From: Mesorhizobium onobrychidis | Lineage (GTDB): Bacteria > Pseudomonadota > Alphaproteobacteria > Rhizobiales > Rhizobiaceae | Assembly (NCBI RefSeq): GCF_024707545.1 | Contig: NZ_CP062229.1 | Span: 2,337,501 to 2,401,500 of the forward strand | Length of the DNA: 64,000 nt | Reading direction: 5' to 3' | In this document: piece after piece, positions 8,127 to 17,308 of the stretch | Layout: every line of letters begins with the position of its first letter | How positions within the stretch are numbered: position 1 is the stretch's first letter | The notes under the pieces: model-generated | Told to the model about the DNA's origin: nothing | The model's input: only the letters and a program-made list of their open reading frames with translations | Databases searched by the model: none | Translations under genes and position numbers: made by a program

Positions 8127-10037
8127 TCAAGCATTCCACAGGCCCTTCTTCTTCAATTCCTCGATCTCGCGTACCGCGCGGTCGCGCAGGCGGGTGTCGC
8201 GGATCATCTTGGTCACCGCCGCGTCGTCGGACTTGTCGGAATAGCGGAACTCCGAGTCGGCGTAGCGGTTGACCTCCTGCATGACCATGTCCATCGAGAA
8301 CGGGCCGCGCAGTTCCTCGATCATTGCCTTCTTGTCGTCGTAGCTCTTGTGCATGAAGACTTCCGGCTTTTCGAACCATTCGTCCGGCAGCTCGATGTCC
8401 ATGGCACGCATCTTGATCGCATCGGTGACGTTCTTGATGGCGCGGCCGGTGAAGCGCGGTTCGGCCTCCTTGATCATGTGCAGATAGGTGCCGATGTCGG
8501 CCATCGATTTCGGTGCGCCGTTCTCCTTCATGTAGCGCTCATAGACCTTCATCAGCCCGTCCTCCCTGGGCTTCTCATGCTCTTCATAGGCTTCCATCAC
8601 TGCGCGCTGGATTTCCTGGGCGGCGTAGAGCTTGTGGTCGCCGAGCGGGATCTTGTGGTTTTTCCCCGCGAGCAGCACGAAGATGTCGATGTAGTCGTCG
8701 CGCGTTTGTGGCCCATCGACCAGCCAGCGGGCGCCAGCGCGCTGGCGCAGCGCATCATCGACATTTTCGGGATAGTTGGAGAACATGCCGAAGGAGCAGT
8801 TGCCGCGCACCACCGTGCCGGCGCCCCCGAACGCATCCATCAGGACGCCGGTGATTTCCTGCTGGCCGGCCGAGGCGCGATCGTCCGAGCGGCGTGCCGC
8901 CACCTGGTCGATGTCGTCGACGGTGCCGAAGCCGATGACGCGCGGGTTCAGCACATTGTTGATGAACTGGCGGCAGTTCTGGCCCGACTTGCCCTGATAG
9001 GAGGAGATCTGGTCGACGCCGAAATTCTCGTAGGCGAAGGGATAGCCGGCGACCTGGCAGTAACCGTTTACGAGACCGGCGATCATCTGGATGAGCGTCG
9101 TCTTGCCGGTACCGGGCGCGCCGTCGCCGATGAAAGTGAACAGGAAACCGCCGAGTTCGACGAACGGGTTCAGCTCGCGCTCGAAATCGTAAGCCATCAG
9201 CATCTTGGCGAGCTTGACCGACTGGTACTTGGCGATGTGGTTGCCGACAACCTCTTCCGGCTTCTTGAAGGTCATCACCAGCGGCTTCGACCGCTTGCCC
9301 GGTGCGACGTCGAAGCCGTCGAGGGTGAAGTCGTCGACGTCAATGCGGATATGCGCGTTCTCGAACGGACCGATGCCGTCGAAGCGGCCCTTTCGCGCCA
9401 AAAGCCCGTCGATGGCGACACGGGCGAAGGCGCGCGCCCGGGTCATCAGGTCGGCGTCGTCCTTCGCCCCTGATATCGCCCTGTCGAGGCCGGCCACGAT
9501 CGACTTCACCGCATCCTGCGGCGTGTCGAACAGGAAGTCCGGCTCGGGCGTATCGTTCGGCGCCTCGCCGTCGCTGTCGATCAGCTGGAACAAATACGAG
9601 GCGAGGCTGAAGGCCGAAATATAGGCCGAAGCCGACAGCAGCTTCTTGAAGGTGGCGGCCTCGTCGCCTTCGAGCGGGGCGCGGGCGTTTTTCGCCTTCA
9701 GGCTCTCGAGATCTGAGCCTTCGGCGAAGACATCAGCGATGGCCAGCGCGATCGCCAGCCCGCGCCGGGTGCGAAACAGCAGCATGTGCTGTGCAATGCT
9801 CAGCAACTGGTCGTCGGGATGGACGGCGGCTACCGTCTTGGAAAGGTCGACTTCGCGGGTGCGGCGCACCGAGCCGACCGAGACGGTCGAGACGAAGCGG
9901 CGGTTGGTGCCGGCCAGTGCGGTACCGGATTCCCGCGACGGATCCTCCAGCACGACGATGCGGGTGATGAAGCTCTGCGCCGTGGCGCGATGCTTTTCGA
10001 TTGCCGCTTCCGAAATCGTGGTCAGGCCGGTGTCCAT
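8127..10037 (-). CDS. AAA+ family ATPase of an uncharacterised operon
   Basis: A 636-residue protein. Residues 1-290 carry no recognised domain. Walker A is GAPGTGKTT at 306-314; the Walker B-like stretch is VIGFGTVDDID at about 367-377, and a later segment LRQRAGARWLVDGP looks like the arginine-finger/sensor region. The C-terminal ~200 residues are charged and helical. No membrane segment. It is in line with the 381-aa gene (24-bp gap) and the coiled-coil gene upstream, so it probably acts on or with them and with the downstream DUF2333 membrane protein. Substrate unknown. Confidence 0.85.
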   Translation of the reverse strand: MDTGLTTISEAAIEKHRATAQSFITRIVVLEDPSRESGTALAGTNRRFVSTVSVGSVRRTREVDLSKTVAAVHPDDQLLSIAQHMLLFRTRRGLAIALAIADVFAEGSDLESLKAKNARAPLEGDEAATFKKLLSASAYISAFSLASYLFQLIDSDGEAPNDTPEPDFLFDTPQDAVKSIVAGLDRAISGAKDDADLMTRARAFARVAIDGLLARKGRFDGIGPFENAHIRIDVDDFTLDGFDVAPGKRSKPLVMTFKKPEEVVGNHIAKYQSVKLAKMLMAYDFERELNPFVELGGFLFTFIGDGAPGTGKTTLIQMIAGLVNGYCQVAGYPFAYENFGVDQISSYQGKSGQNCRQFINNVLNPRVIGFGTVDDIDQVAARRSDDRASAGQQEITGVLMDAFGGAGTVVRGNCSFGMFSNYPENVDDALRQRAGARWLVDGPQTRDDYIDIFVLLAGKNHKIPLGDHKLYAAQEIQRAVMEAYEEHEKPREDGLMKVYERYMKENGAPKSMADIGTYLHMIKEAEPRFTGRAIKNVTDAIKMRAMDIELPDEWFEKPEVFMHKSYDDKKAMIEELRGPFSMDMVMQEVNRYADSEFRYSDKSDDAAVTKMIRDTRLRDRAVREIEELKKKGLWNA

Positions 10038-10061
10038 GAAGGATGCTCCGCGGTTTGACGG

Positions 10062-11207
10062 TCAGACGTCACTGATGACCTGTCCTTTGGACAGGATGTG
10101 GACCTTGTAGCCCGAAAAGATCTTCTGCGCCTCGCCGGCGGCGTAGAGGGCCTGATAGGCCTCATGCGGGATCAGCGCGTGCTTCTCGTAACTCGACACG
10201 CCCTGGCGCGCTGCCTCCAGATCGTCGGTATCGATGAAGAATTCCTGCGTCGTCTTCTCGCTCGAAAACAGTCCTTTGCGGCCGGGTTTTTCGGCCTTGG
10301 AATAGACCTCCTGGATGGTCCAGGTCAGCAGCCAGGCGTTTTCCGGCTTGCGCACCTTGGCCAGCACTTCGCTCACCGTCGAATTGTTCTCGGTGATGCC
10401 TGCCGAATAGAAGGGACCGAGCACGACGCGGCGCAGCTGCTTGGGGTGGAGCGGCTCGAAATCCTTGTCGAGGTTGACGGCGATCGTCGCCGGCGACAGC
10501 GTATAGGCGGAATTCTTCTCGGTGAAGTCGTCGAAGCGATGGGCAAGCTCGGGATTGAGGAGCCCTTCAACGGGAAGCGGAATGTCGACCTTGTCGTTGA
10601 GCTTGCCATTGCGGTCGACAAGCTGCCGGATCATCTCTTCGGAGGAATCCTCGACCGTCACCATGTAGACCAGCGGCAGGTTGGCGCTGCCGTCGAAGGC
10701 GGCCCAATGGACGAGATAGTAGGGCCGCCCGGTCTTCGGATTGACCGAGACTTTTGCCGTCTGCGCCAAGGTGAACGGCCCGAAGGTCGTCTCGCTCCTG
10801 ACGCCCTCCAGATAGAGCCGCTCGGCCATCGACTTCTGCAGCGCCTCGGGGAATTCCTTGTGGCGCAGGATGAAGTCGGCCATTTCCTCGCGCAACTCGT
10901 CGGCCAGCGGTATGTTGGCGAGACGCGTATCGGCCTGGCGGCGGTCGTTTTCCAGTTCGAGCACGTTCTGGAAGACTGGAAAGCCGCTTTCGGCGCGCGA
11001 AATGCGGAACGTCTCCATGAATCCCAGCCGATTGCGCCAGCAGGAAAAGGAATTGTCGAGCCGCGCAATGTATTCGGCGACGATCTTGGCGACGATGCCG
11101 TGCCGGTAGAGCGGCGAGCGATCGTCGCGCATGAACACTTCGAGGCCGCTGAGTGCCGCCGTGATCGCCGAGAAATAACGCGTTGCCGCTTCGTTTTCGG
11201 GGGTCAT
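10062..11207 (-). CDS. Conserved hypothetical protein upstream of AAA+ ATPase
   Basis: A 381-residue soluble protein without recognised motifs. The first 130 residues are helical and charged; the rest looks mixed alpha/beta (YYLVHWAAFDGSANLPLVYM). It starts at an ATG at 1-nt resolution 11207 and is followed 24 bp later by the AAA+ gene. Tight co-linear spacing with the coiled-coil gene (35 bp) indicates one operon. I cannot assign a family. Confidence 0.75.
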   Translation of the reverse strand: MTPENEAATRYFSAITAALSGLEVFMRDDRSPLYRHGIVAKIVAEYIARLDNSFSCWRNRLGFMETFRISRAESGFPVFQNVLELENDRRQADTRLANIPLADELREEMADFILRHKEFPEALQKSMAERLYLEGVRSETTFGPFTLAQTAKVSVNPKTGRPYYLVHWAAFDGSANLPLVYMVTVEDSSEEMIRQLVDRNGKLNDKVDIPLPVEGLLNPELAHRFDDFTEKNSAYTLSPATIAVNLDKDFEPLHPKQLRRVVLGPFYSAGITENNSTVSEVLAKVRKPENAWLLTWTIQEVYSKAEKPGRKGLFSSEKTTQEFFIDTDDLEAARQGVSSYEKHALIPHEAYQALYAAGEAQKIFSGYKVHILSKGQVISDV

Positions 11208-11242
11208 GCAGCCAGCCCTTGGGAGCGATGCGAGTGCAGCAA

Positions 11243-12331
11243 TTACGACTGCACGTAGTTTGCCGCATTGTGCTTCTTCAGCACGTCGTCGAAGCGGCGG
11301 GCAAAGGCATCGTCGGCCAGCTTCTTGCGGCGCTGGATGTCGGCGGTCGCCACCATGTTCTTCTCGTGCATTTCGAGGAGATCGCCGATGTGCTTCTGCG
11401 AGGCCGCGCCGATGCCGGCCATGGTCTCCTCGGCGGTGTTGTCGACCTGGCTGCCCAGCGTGTTGATCTTGTGGGCGACGTCCTGCTGGGCGGCGGTCTT
11501 CAGCGAGTCTTCCAGCGCCTTGTAGAGGACGATGCGCTGCTCGGTATCGATGGTTAGCTTGTTGATCAGCGTCGACTGCGCCGCGATCTGGTTGTTGAGC
11601 GAATCGACGAAGGTCTGGAACATCGAGGTGTAGCGCTCCAGCGTCTGGCTTTCGGCCAGCAGTTCCTGCTCCTTGGCCTGCTTCTCGTTGTACTCCGTGG
11701 CGAGTTTCGAACGTTCGCCTTCGAGCTCGGTGCGCTCCTTCTGGCTGGTCGAAGCGGCGATCTTGTTCTCGATGTCGAGCAGCATCGGATTGAGCTCCTC
11801 GATGCGCTTCTGCACGGTCTCCAGATTGGACATGGTCGACTTGCGGCGCTCGATCACCTGCGACAGGCTGGCCTCGGAGGTCTTGTAACGCTGGTCGAGG
11901 ATCTGCTTCTGCGCCTTGAGGATGCCGACGATGGTGTCGGATTTCGCCAGAAGCTCCTGCAGATTGCCGGCCAGCGACATGTTACGGACGCGGTCGGTGC
12001 GCATGCGTTGCTTGCTCTGGTCGGAAAATATGCCGACGAAGCTTTCCCAGCCGGTGTAGTTCTTCATGCTCTCGAATTCGGCGCCGAAGACGTTGGTGGC
12101 GTCCTCCAGCCCGATGATCAGGTCGGCGATGTTGCCTTCCATCACCTTCTGCTGCTTCAGCACATCCTCGATGCGGGCGTTCTCGAGGTCGAAATTGGCG
12201 TCGCCGATCTTCTTGTCGGTCTTGGCGAGCGTGTCGAGCACCGTGCCGGACTGCTCGATTTTGGTGCGCATGTCCTGCACGACCTGCTTGGTCTTGGCAA
12301 TTTCGGCATCGAAATTCTGCAATGTCGCCAT
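11243..12331 (-). CDS. Long coiled-coil protein, first gene of the AAA+ operon
   Basis: A 362-residue protein, almost wholly helical, rich in Lys, Glu, Gln and Ala with heptad-like spacing (residues 20-80 and 150-300). No signal peptide or membrane segment. The general plan recalls TelA-type toxic-anion-resistance proteins, but this is only a resemblance. The ATG at 12331 (MATLQNFDAEIAKTKQ) follows a GGGAGGCCCC-like site; an upstream frame reaching 12451 has unlikely composition. It heads the run of genes ending with DUF2333 at 5110. Confidence 0.8.
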   Translation of the reverse strand: MATLQNFDAEIAKTKQVVQDMRTKIEQSGTVLDTLAKTDKKIGDANFDLENARIEDVLKQQKVMEGNIADLIIGLEDATNVFGAEFESMKNYTGWESFVGIFSDQSKQRMRTDRVRNMSLAGNLQELLAKSDTIVGILKAQKQILDQRYKTSEASLSQVIERRKSTMSNLETVQKRIEELNPMLLDIENKIAASTSQKERTELEGERSKLATEYNEKQAKEQELLAESQTLERYTSMFQTFVDSLNNQIAAQSTLINKLTIDTEQRIVLYKALEDSLKTAAQQDVAHKINTLGSQVDNTAEETMAGIGAASQKHIGDLLEMHEKNMVATADIQRRKKLADDAFARRFDDVLKKHNAANYVQS

Positions 12332-12449
12332 AGGGGCCTCCCGCTTCGGCATCTGTTCGTGTCGCGAACCGCCGCGAATATATGTATGGCAAGGGGGGAA
12401 GGAAAGGCGGAAGATTAGGAGTTTGCGAAGGATAGCGCCGAAACCCGAC

Positions 12450-12475
12450 AAAAAAACCCGCCTCGGCGGCGGGTC
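12450..12475 (-). terminator. Terminator downstream of tdk
   Basis: On the minus strand a CCCGCC/GGCGGG stem with a short loop is followed by a run of seven T residues. It separates the thymidine kinase transcript from the coiled-coil gene at 12331. Confidence 0.75.
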
Positions 12476-12627
12476 GTCGGCGCAATCAGCACCATGGCCA
12501 AACTACTAGCATAACTGCCGTCACAAAGCAACGAATAGCTCACCGATCGCGGTTCTTCTTGCCGCGGTTCTTTCCGCTGCTCCTCGCACCGTTCGATCCA
12601 TGCGCACGCAACGCGGAATAGCGCTGG

Positions 12628-13239
12628 TCAGGCTTTGGTGAAGCCGATGAAATCGTCGGGCGCGGCGCGGCCCATTTCTTCTTCCCAATGGCTGCGGCAG
12701 AGCGAGACATAGACATCCTTGCCGATCGCCACCTGTTCGCCCTGTCTCGCCACCTTGCCGTCCGCGCCGAGGCGCACAACCATCGTCGCCTTGCGGCCAC
12801 AGCGGCAGATGGTGCGCACCTCACGCAGATCGTCTGCTATCGCCAGAAGCGCGCGCGAGCCGGAAAACAGCTTGCCCTGGAAATCCGTGCGCAGGCCGTA
12901 GCACATCACCGGGATGTTCAGCCGGTCGGCAATGCGGGCGAGCTGCCACGCCTGCTCCTCCTCGAGGAACTGCGCTTCGTCGACGAAGACGCAATGCACG
13001 GTCGTGTGGTCGTGATGCTCGGCGACCCGGGCGAACAGATCGTCGCCGTCGCGGAACATCTCGGCCTCCGTCTCCAGGCCGATGCGCGACGAGATCAGTC
13101 CGGTATCGCCCTTGCGGTAGTGGCCGGCGACGAACAGCATCGTCGTCATGCCACGCTCGCGGTAATTGTACGAGGCCTGCAGCAGCATCGTCGTCTTGCC
13201 GGCATTCATCGTCGCGTAGTGGAAGTACAGCTTGGCCAT
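12628..13239 (-). CDS. tdk: Thymidine kinase
   Basis: A 203-residue type II thymidine kinase phosphorylating thymidine to dTMP in the cytosolic salvage pathway. Seen: P-loop ATMNAGKTTMLLQ at residues 9-21, catalytic Glu in FVDEAQFLEEEQ, the lid/substrate region TDFQGKLFSGS, and zinc-type cysteines in CRCGRKA and LCRSHW. The ATG at 13239 is preceded by a weak AAAGGGCGG. Monocistronic. Confidence 0.96.
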   Translation of the reverse strand: MAKLYFHYATMNAGKTTMLLQASYNYRERGMTTMLFVAGHYRKGDTGLISSRIGLETEAEMFRDGDDLFARVAEHHDHTTVHCVFVDEAQFLEEEQAWQLARIADRLNIPVMCYGLRTDFQGKLFSGSRALLAIADDLREVRTICRCGRKATMVVRLGADGKVARQGEQVAIGKDVYVSLCRSHWEEEMGRAAPDDFIGFTKA

Positions 13240-13457
13240 GCCGCCCTTTTAAGCCGAGTTGTCCCGGCGCGGGGAGGGGGCGTCCTCACATTCCACCAGA
13301 AAAGCGGCGAACGTGTCGCTGATCGGCCAGCCCGCGCCGTTGGTCGCGATTGTCTTATCGCTTGAAACCGCACCAGAATGGTGTTTGGCTGACGAAACAG
13401 GGCGGAGACAAAACCGCAACTTCGCTTCGCCGATAGATCACAATGGGAGAATACATG

Positions 13458-14405
13458 ATGTCGCGTATGAAACTATTCGCCGCCGGCTTCGGTCTGGCGG
13501 CATTTCTTTCCGCGGGCGGCGCACTCGCGGCCGAGCCGGAAAGCTGCAAGCCGGTGCGTTTTGCCGATGTCGGCTGGACCGACATCACCGCCACCACCGC
13601 TACCGCCAGCGTCATCCTCGAAGCGCTCGGCTACGAGCCCGACGTGCAGGTCCTGTCGGTTCCGGTCACCTACACCTCGCTGAAGAACAAGGACGTCGAC
13701 GTCTTCCTCGGCAATTGGATGCCGACCATGGAAGCCGACATAAAGCCCTATCTCGAAGACAAGTCGGTCGAGACGGTTGTGACCAACCTCGAAGGCGCGA
13801 AGTATACGCTCGCCGTGCCGCAGCACAGCTATGACGCCGGTCTCAAGGATTTCGCTGATATCGCCAAGTTCAAGGACAAGCTCGACAACAAGATTTACGG
13901 CATCGAAGCCGGCAATGACGGCAACCGCCTGATCCTCGACATGATCGCCGCCGACAAGTTCGGTCTGAAGGATTTCGAGCTCGTAGAAAGCTCGGAGGCC
14001 GGCATGCTGTCGGCGGTGCAGAAGGCGGCCGCATCGGGCGAAGACGTGGTCTTCCTCGGCTGGGAGCCGCATCCGATGAACGCCAACATCAAGATGGCCT
14101 ATTTGTCGGGCGGCGACGAGGTGTTCGGCCCGAATTTCGGCGGCGCGACCGTCGCCACCAATGTCCGGGCCGGCTACACCACCGAATGCCCGAACGTCGG
14201 CGCGCTGCTCAAGAACATGGTGTTCTCGCTCAAGATGGAAAACGAGATCATGGGTGCGATTCTCAATGACGGCGCCGACCCGAAGGCCGCCGCTACCGAA
14301 TGGCTCAAGGCCAATCCGGACGCGATGACGCCATGGCTCGCCGGTGTGACGACGTTCGACGGCGGCGACGCCGCGGCCGCCGTGAAAACCGCGCTGGGTT
14401 CGTAG
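13458..14405 (+). CDS. choX: Choline ABC transporter, periplasmic binding protein
   Basis: About 315 residues with an N-terminal signal peptide ending near ALAAEPES. It binds choline in the periplasm for import. The aromatic cage motifs known from ChoX of Sinorhizobium are visible: VGWTDIT, GNWMPTM, GIEAGNDGN and LGWEPHPMN. GGGAGA at 13445 favours the ATG at 13458 (or 13455); the ATG at 13443 would precede that site. It heads choXWV, with a palindromic element between choX and choW. Confidence 0.93.
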   Translation: MSRMKLFAAGFGLAAFLSAGGALAAEPESCKPVRFADVGWTDITATTATASVILEALGYEPDVQVLSVPVTYTSLKNKDVDVFLGNWMPTMEADIKPYLEDKSVETVVTNLEGAKYTLAVPQHSYDAGLKDFADIAKFKDKLDNKIYGIEAGNDGNRLILDMIAADKFGLKDFELVESSEAGMLSAVQKAAASGEDVVFLGWEPHPMNANIKMAYLSGGDEVFGPNFGGATVATNVRAGYTTECPNVGALLKNMVFSLKMENEIMGAILNDGADPKAAATEWLKANPDAMTPWLAGVTTFDGGDAAAAVKTALGS

Positions 14406-14410
14406 CAGAC

Positions 14411-14540
14411 TTACACCTCCCCCTTTGCGGGGAGGGTCGGCGCGGCACGCGCCGCGGTGGGGGTGGTGCAGAACGGAGCATAACCGTGACCACCCCACTC
14501 CGCTGCGCGGTTCGAGCCACCCGTCAGCGGGAGGGTGAAG
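14411..14540. repeat. Palindromic mosaic element between choX and choW
   Basis: Several nested hairpins: CCTCCCC/GGGGAGG at 14416-14435, GGCGCG/CGCGCC next to it, and a GGTGGT/ACCACC pair further on. The composition resembles rhizobial intergenic mosaic repeats. It sits inside an operon, right after the binding-protein gene. Confidence 0.75.
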
Positions 14541-14561
14541 AAGAATGAGGGGACTTTTGCC

Positions 14562-15416
14562 ATGGATCCGGTTTCGCAACTGATTTCGAGCTTCAAGATC
14601 CCGATCGGGCGGTGGGGCAAGACCTTCTTCGACTTTCTGACCACCAATTTCGAGTGGTTTTTCGACAGTATCGCCGACGGGCTCACCGTCGTTCTCGACG
14701 GGCTGGTCGACCTTTTGCTGCTCGTCCCGCCGGTTCTCCTGGTTGCCGGCATAGCCGGGCTTGCCTGGTACCTGCAGAAATCTTGGAAGCTGGCGCTTGC
14801 CGTCGCGCTCGGCCTCCTGTTCATTGTCAACCAGGATCTCTGGCAGGAAACCGTCGAGACGCTGGTGCTGGTCGTGGGCGCTGCTGCGGCCTCCATGGCC
14901 ATCGGCGTGCCGATCGGCATCTGGGCGGCGCATAACGAGCGTGGCTACCGCTATCTCCAGCCAATCCTCGACCTGATGCAGACCATGCCGACCTTCGTCT
15001 ACCTGATCCCGGTGCTCATTCTCTTCGGCCTCGGCATCGCTCCCGGCCTCATCGTCACCGTTATCTTCGCCGCTCCCGCGCCGATCCGCCTGACGCATCT
15101 CGGCATCACCTCGGTGCCGAAACCAATGATCGAGGCCGGCGAGGCCTTCGGCGCGACAAAACGCCAGCTCCTGTGGAAAGTAGAGCTGCCGGCGGCGCTG
15201 CCGACCATTATGGCGGGGCTGACGCAGTGCATCATGCTCTGCCTCTCCATGGTCGTGATCGCTGCGCTCATCGGCGCCAACGGCCTCGGCAAGCCGGTGG
15301 TGCGCGCGCTGAACTCGGTCAACATCCCGCTCGGGCTCGAAGCCGGCCTCGCCATCGTCGTGCTCGCCATCATCCTCGACCGCATCAGCCGCATCGGCAC
15401 GGGAGCCGCCAAATGA
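14562..15416 (+). CDS. choW: Choline ABC transporter, permease
   Basis: A 284-residue inner-membrane permease of the ProW/OpuAB type with about six membrane segments. The inner-loop motif for contact with the ATPase is seen at GEAFGATKRQLLWKVELPAA. The ATG at 14562 (MDPVSQLISS) follows GAGGGG. Its stop codon overlaps the choV start as ATGA. An extra N-terminal stretch upstream comes from the repeat and is not counted. Confidence 0.93.
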   Translation: MDPVSQLISSFKIPIGRWGKTFFDFLTTNFEWFFDSIADGLTVVLDGLVDLLLLVPPVLLVAGIAGLAWYLQKSWKLALAVALGLLFIVNQDLWQETVETLVLVVGAAAASMAIGVPIGIWAAHNERGYRYLQPILDLMQTMPTFVYLIPVLILFGLGIAPGLIVTVIFAAPAPIRLTHLGITSVPKPMIEAGEAFGATKRQLLWKVELPAALPTIMAGLTQCIMLCLSMVVIAALIGANGLGKPVVRALNSVNIPLGLEAGLAIVVLAIILDRISRIGTGAAK

Positions 15417-16594
15417 GCGCTGCGGTCGATTTCAAGAATGTCGATATCGTCTTCGGCGCGGCGCGCAAGGAAGCGCTGGCGCTCGTAGACAGGGGCGCGA
15501 CGCGTCAGGAAATCCTGGAAAAGACCGGCGCCGTGCTCGGCTGCGCCGGCGCCAATTTGACCGTCAACGAGGGCGAGATTTCCGTCCTGATGGGCCTCTC
15601 CGGCTCCGGCAAATCGACGCTGCTCCGCGCCGTCAACTTGCTCAACGTGCCGGCGCGCGGCAACGTCATGGTCAAGGACGGCGACCGCATGATCGATGTC
15701 GCGGCCTGCGACGCCGCCACGCTGCGCCACATCCGACAGACGCGGGTCGCCATGGTGTTCCAGCAGTTCGGCCTTCTGCCCTGGCGCACCGTCGCGGAAA
15801 ATGTCGGCTTCGGCCTAGAGCTTTCCGGCGTGCCCGAAGCCGAGCGCAAGGCGCGCGTCGAGCGCCAGTTGAAGCTCGTCGGCCTCGACCAGTGGGCGTC
15901 GAAATACGCCCACGAGCTTTCCGGCGGCATGCAGCAGCGCGTCGGGCTGGCGCGTGCGTTTGCCACCGAAGCGCCGATCCTGCTGATGGACGAGCCGTTC
16001 TCGGCGCTCGACCCGCTGATCCGGACCAAGCTGCAGGACGAATTGCTGCAGCTTCAGGCTGAGCTGAAGAAGACCATCATCTTCGTCAGCCACGATCTCG
16101 AGGAGGCGCTGAAGATCGGCAGCCACATCACCATCATGGAAGGCGGGCGCATCGTGCAGACCGGCGCGCCGGAAGACATCGTGCTGCGCCCCGCCAACGA
16201 CTATGTCCGCGACTTCATCGCCAATGTGAATCCGCTCTCGGTGCTGACCGCCTGGAACGTGATGCGCGACCGCCGCGACCTCGACCACGGCGAGGACGGC
16301 TGGGTGTGGCTCGACCGCCGCAAGACGACGCGTTTCAAGATCGACGAGCACGGGCTGGTGGCGGCGGCCGAGCGCGACGGCAAGCCGGCGTTCTGGGTGT
16401 CGTGCGCCGATGTCGAGGCGCAGCCGGAGGAGACGACGCAGGTATTCTGGGCCAATCCCGGCACCTCGCTGAAGACGGTGATGCTGGCCATGCACCGCTC
16501 GCAGACCGCACCGGTGGCGCTGTTCGACGACCAGTCGCGCTTCGTCGGCGCCATCGGCGTCAGGGACGTGCTGAGTGCGGTGTTGCGGCGATAG
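15413..16594 (+). CDS. choV: Choline ABC transporter, ATP-binding subunit
   Basis: A 393-residue ATPase of the ProV/OpuAA type energising choline uptake. Walker A is GLSGSGKST, the Q-loop FQQFGLLPW, signature LSGGMQQR and Walker B ILLMDEPFSALD. The C-terminal ~110 residues form a degenerate CBS-like region ending in DVLSAVLRR. The ATG at 15413 overlaps the choW stop by 4 nt, indicating translational coupling. Confidence 0.95.
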   Translation: MSAAVDFKNVDIVFGAARKEALALVDRGATRQEILEKTGAVLGCAGANLTVNEGEISVLMGLSGSGKSTLLRAVNLLNVPARGNVMVKDGDRMIDVAACDAATLRHIRQTRVAMVFQQFGLLPWRTVAENVGFGLELSGVPEAERKARVERQLKLVGLDQWASKYAHELSGGMQQRVGLARAFATEAPILLMDEPFSALDPLIRTKLQDELLQLQAELKKTIIFVSHDLEEALKIGSHITIMEGGRIVQTGAPEDIVLRPANDYVRDFIANVNPLSVLTAWNVMRDRRDLDHGEDGWVWLDRRKTTRFKIDEHGLVAAAERDGKPAFWVSCADVEAQPEETTQVFWANPGTSLKTVMLAMHRSQTAPVALFDDQSRFVGAIGVRDVLSAVLRR

Positions 16595-16656
16595 CTGTTT
16601 TCTAAACGAAACGGCCCGTATCGTTCCTTCGCGCGCGCGTCTCTGTACTGCCGCAC

Positions 16657-16676
16657 ATCTCCCCCGCGGGGGAGAT
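16657..16676. repeat. 20-bp perfect palindrome downstream of choV
   Basis: ATCTCCCCCGCGGGGGAGAT reads the same on both strands. It lies 60 bp after choV with no T run, and looks like the core of another small palindromic repeat; it could end the cho transcript. Confidence 0.65.
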
Positions 16677-16829
16677 TGGCTGCCGTCACGGATTTCGTCA
16701 ATCGCATGGGCACGGACTTGTGAACGACCGCGCCCGCCGGGAAGGCGGTTTGTGCGCGGCTCAAATGGACGATCGCTTTTGCCTATGTCAGAATAAAAGC
16801 GAAATTCTTGCGCGCAGTTGCCGGTTCCG

Positions 16830-17135
16830 ATGCCTGAGATCGTCACCAAACCCCGCACCAAGACGAAGCCGCAAATCGAACGGCCGAAGCTCTACAAGGT
16901 CATCCTGCTGAATGACGATTTCACGCCGCGCGAGTTCGTGGTGACGGTGCTCAAGGGCGAATTCAAGCTGAGCGAAGACCAGGCGCGGCGGGTGATGATC
17001 ACCGCGCACCAGCGCGGCGTCTGCGTCGTCGCCGTCTTCACCAGGGACGTCGCCGAGACTAAGGCGACGCGGGCGACCGATGCCGGCAAGGCCAAGGGCT
17101 ATCCGCTGATGTTTACGACGGAGCCTGAGGAGTAG
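16830..17135 (+). CDS. clpS: ATP-dependent Clp protease adaptor ClpS
   Basis: A 101-residue adaptor that delivers N-degron substrates to ClpAP. The fold signatures are LYKVILLNDDFTPREFVV (Asp-Asp pair for N-terminal amine binding) and MITAHQRGVCVVAVFTRDVAE with the conserved His. The ATG at 16830 is used; a TTG four codons earlier is possible. No clpA is nearby within the window. Confidence 0.95.
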   Translation: MPEIVTKPRTKTKPQIERPKLYKVILLNDDFTPREFVVTVLKGEFKLSEDQARRVMITAHQRGVCVVAVFTRDVAETKATRATDAGKAKGYPLMFTTEPEE

Positions 17136-17150
17136 TGCGGTTCGCGTTCT

Positions 17151-17300
17151 CCCTTCTCCCCCTGTGGGAGAAGGTGGCCGAGCGCAGCTCGGTCGGATAG
17201 GGGTGTTCCAGCTTGGCGTCGACGGCACTCCGTCCAGCACCCCTCTTCCGTCTTGGCGCTACGCGCCAATCCACCTCCTCCCACAAGGGGAGAAGGAAAG
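17151..17300. repeat. About 147-bp palindromic mosaic element, copy 1
   Basis: Bounded by CCTTCTCCCC-type ends and internal hairpins; its reverse complement matches 44122-44268 at nearly every position. It fills the gap between convergent clpS and the vWA-type gene and may act as a transcription end. Confidence 0.88.
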
Positions 17301-17308
17301 ACGGCGCG

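Noticed and set aside
7578..9473. 631-codon plus-strand frame opposite the AAA+ gene
   Set aside because: Antisense to a gene with intact Walker motifs; no domain character.
13473..15098. 541-codon minus-strand frame across choX and choW
   Set aside because: Runs opposite two recognised transporter genes and through a palindromic repeat.
17146..17304. Small proteins coded in the mosaic repeat
   Set aside because: Short frames in the repeat recur in the 44122 copy only because the DNA repeats; no ribosome sites or domains.
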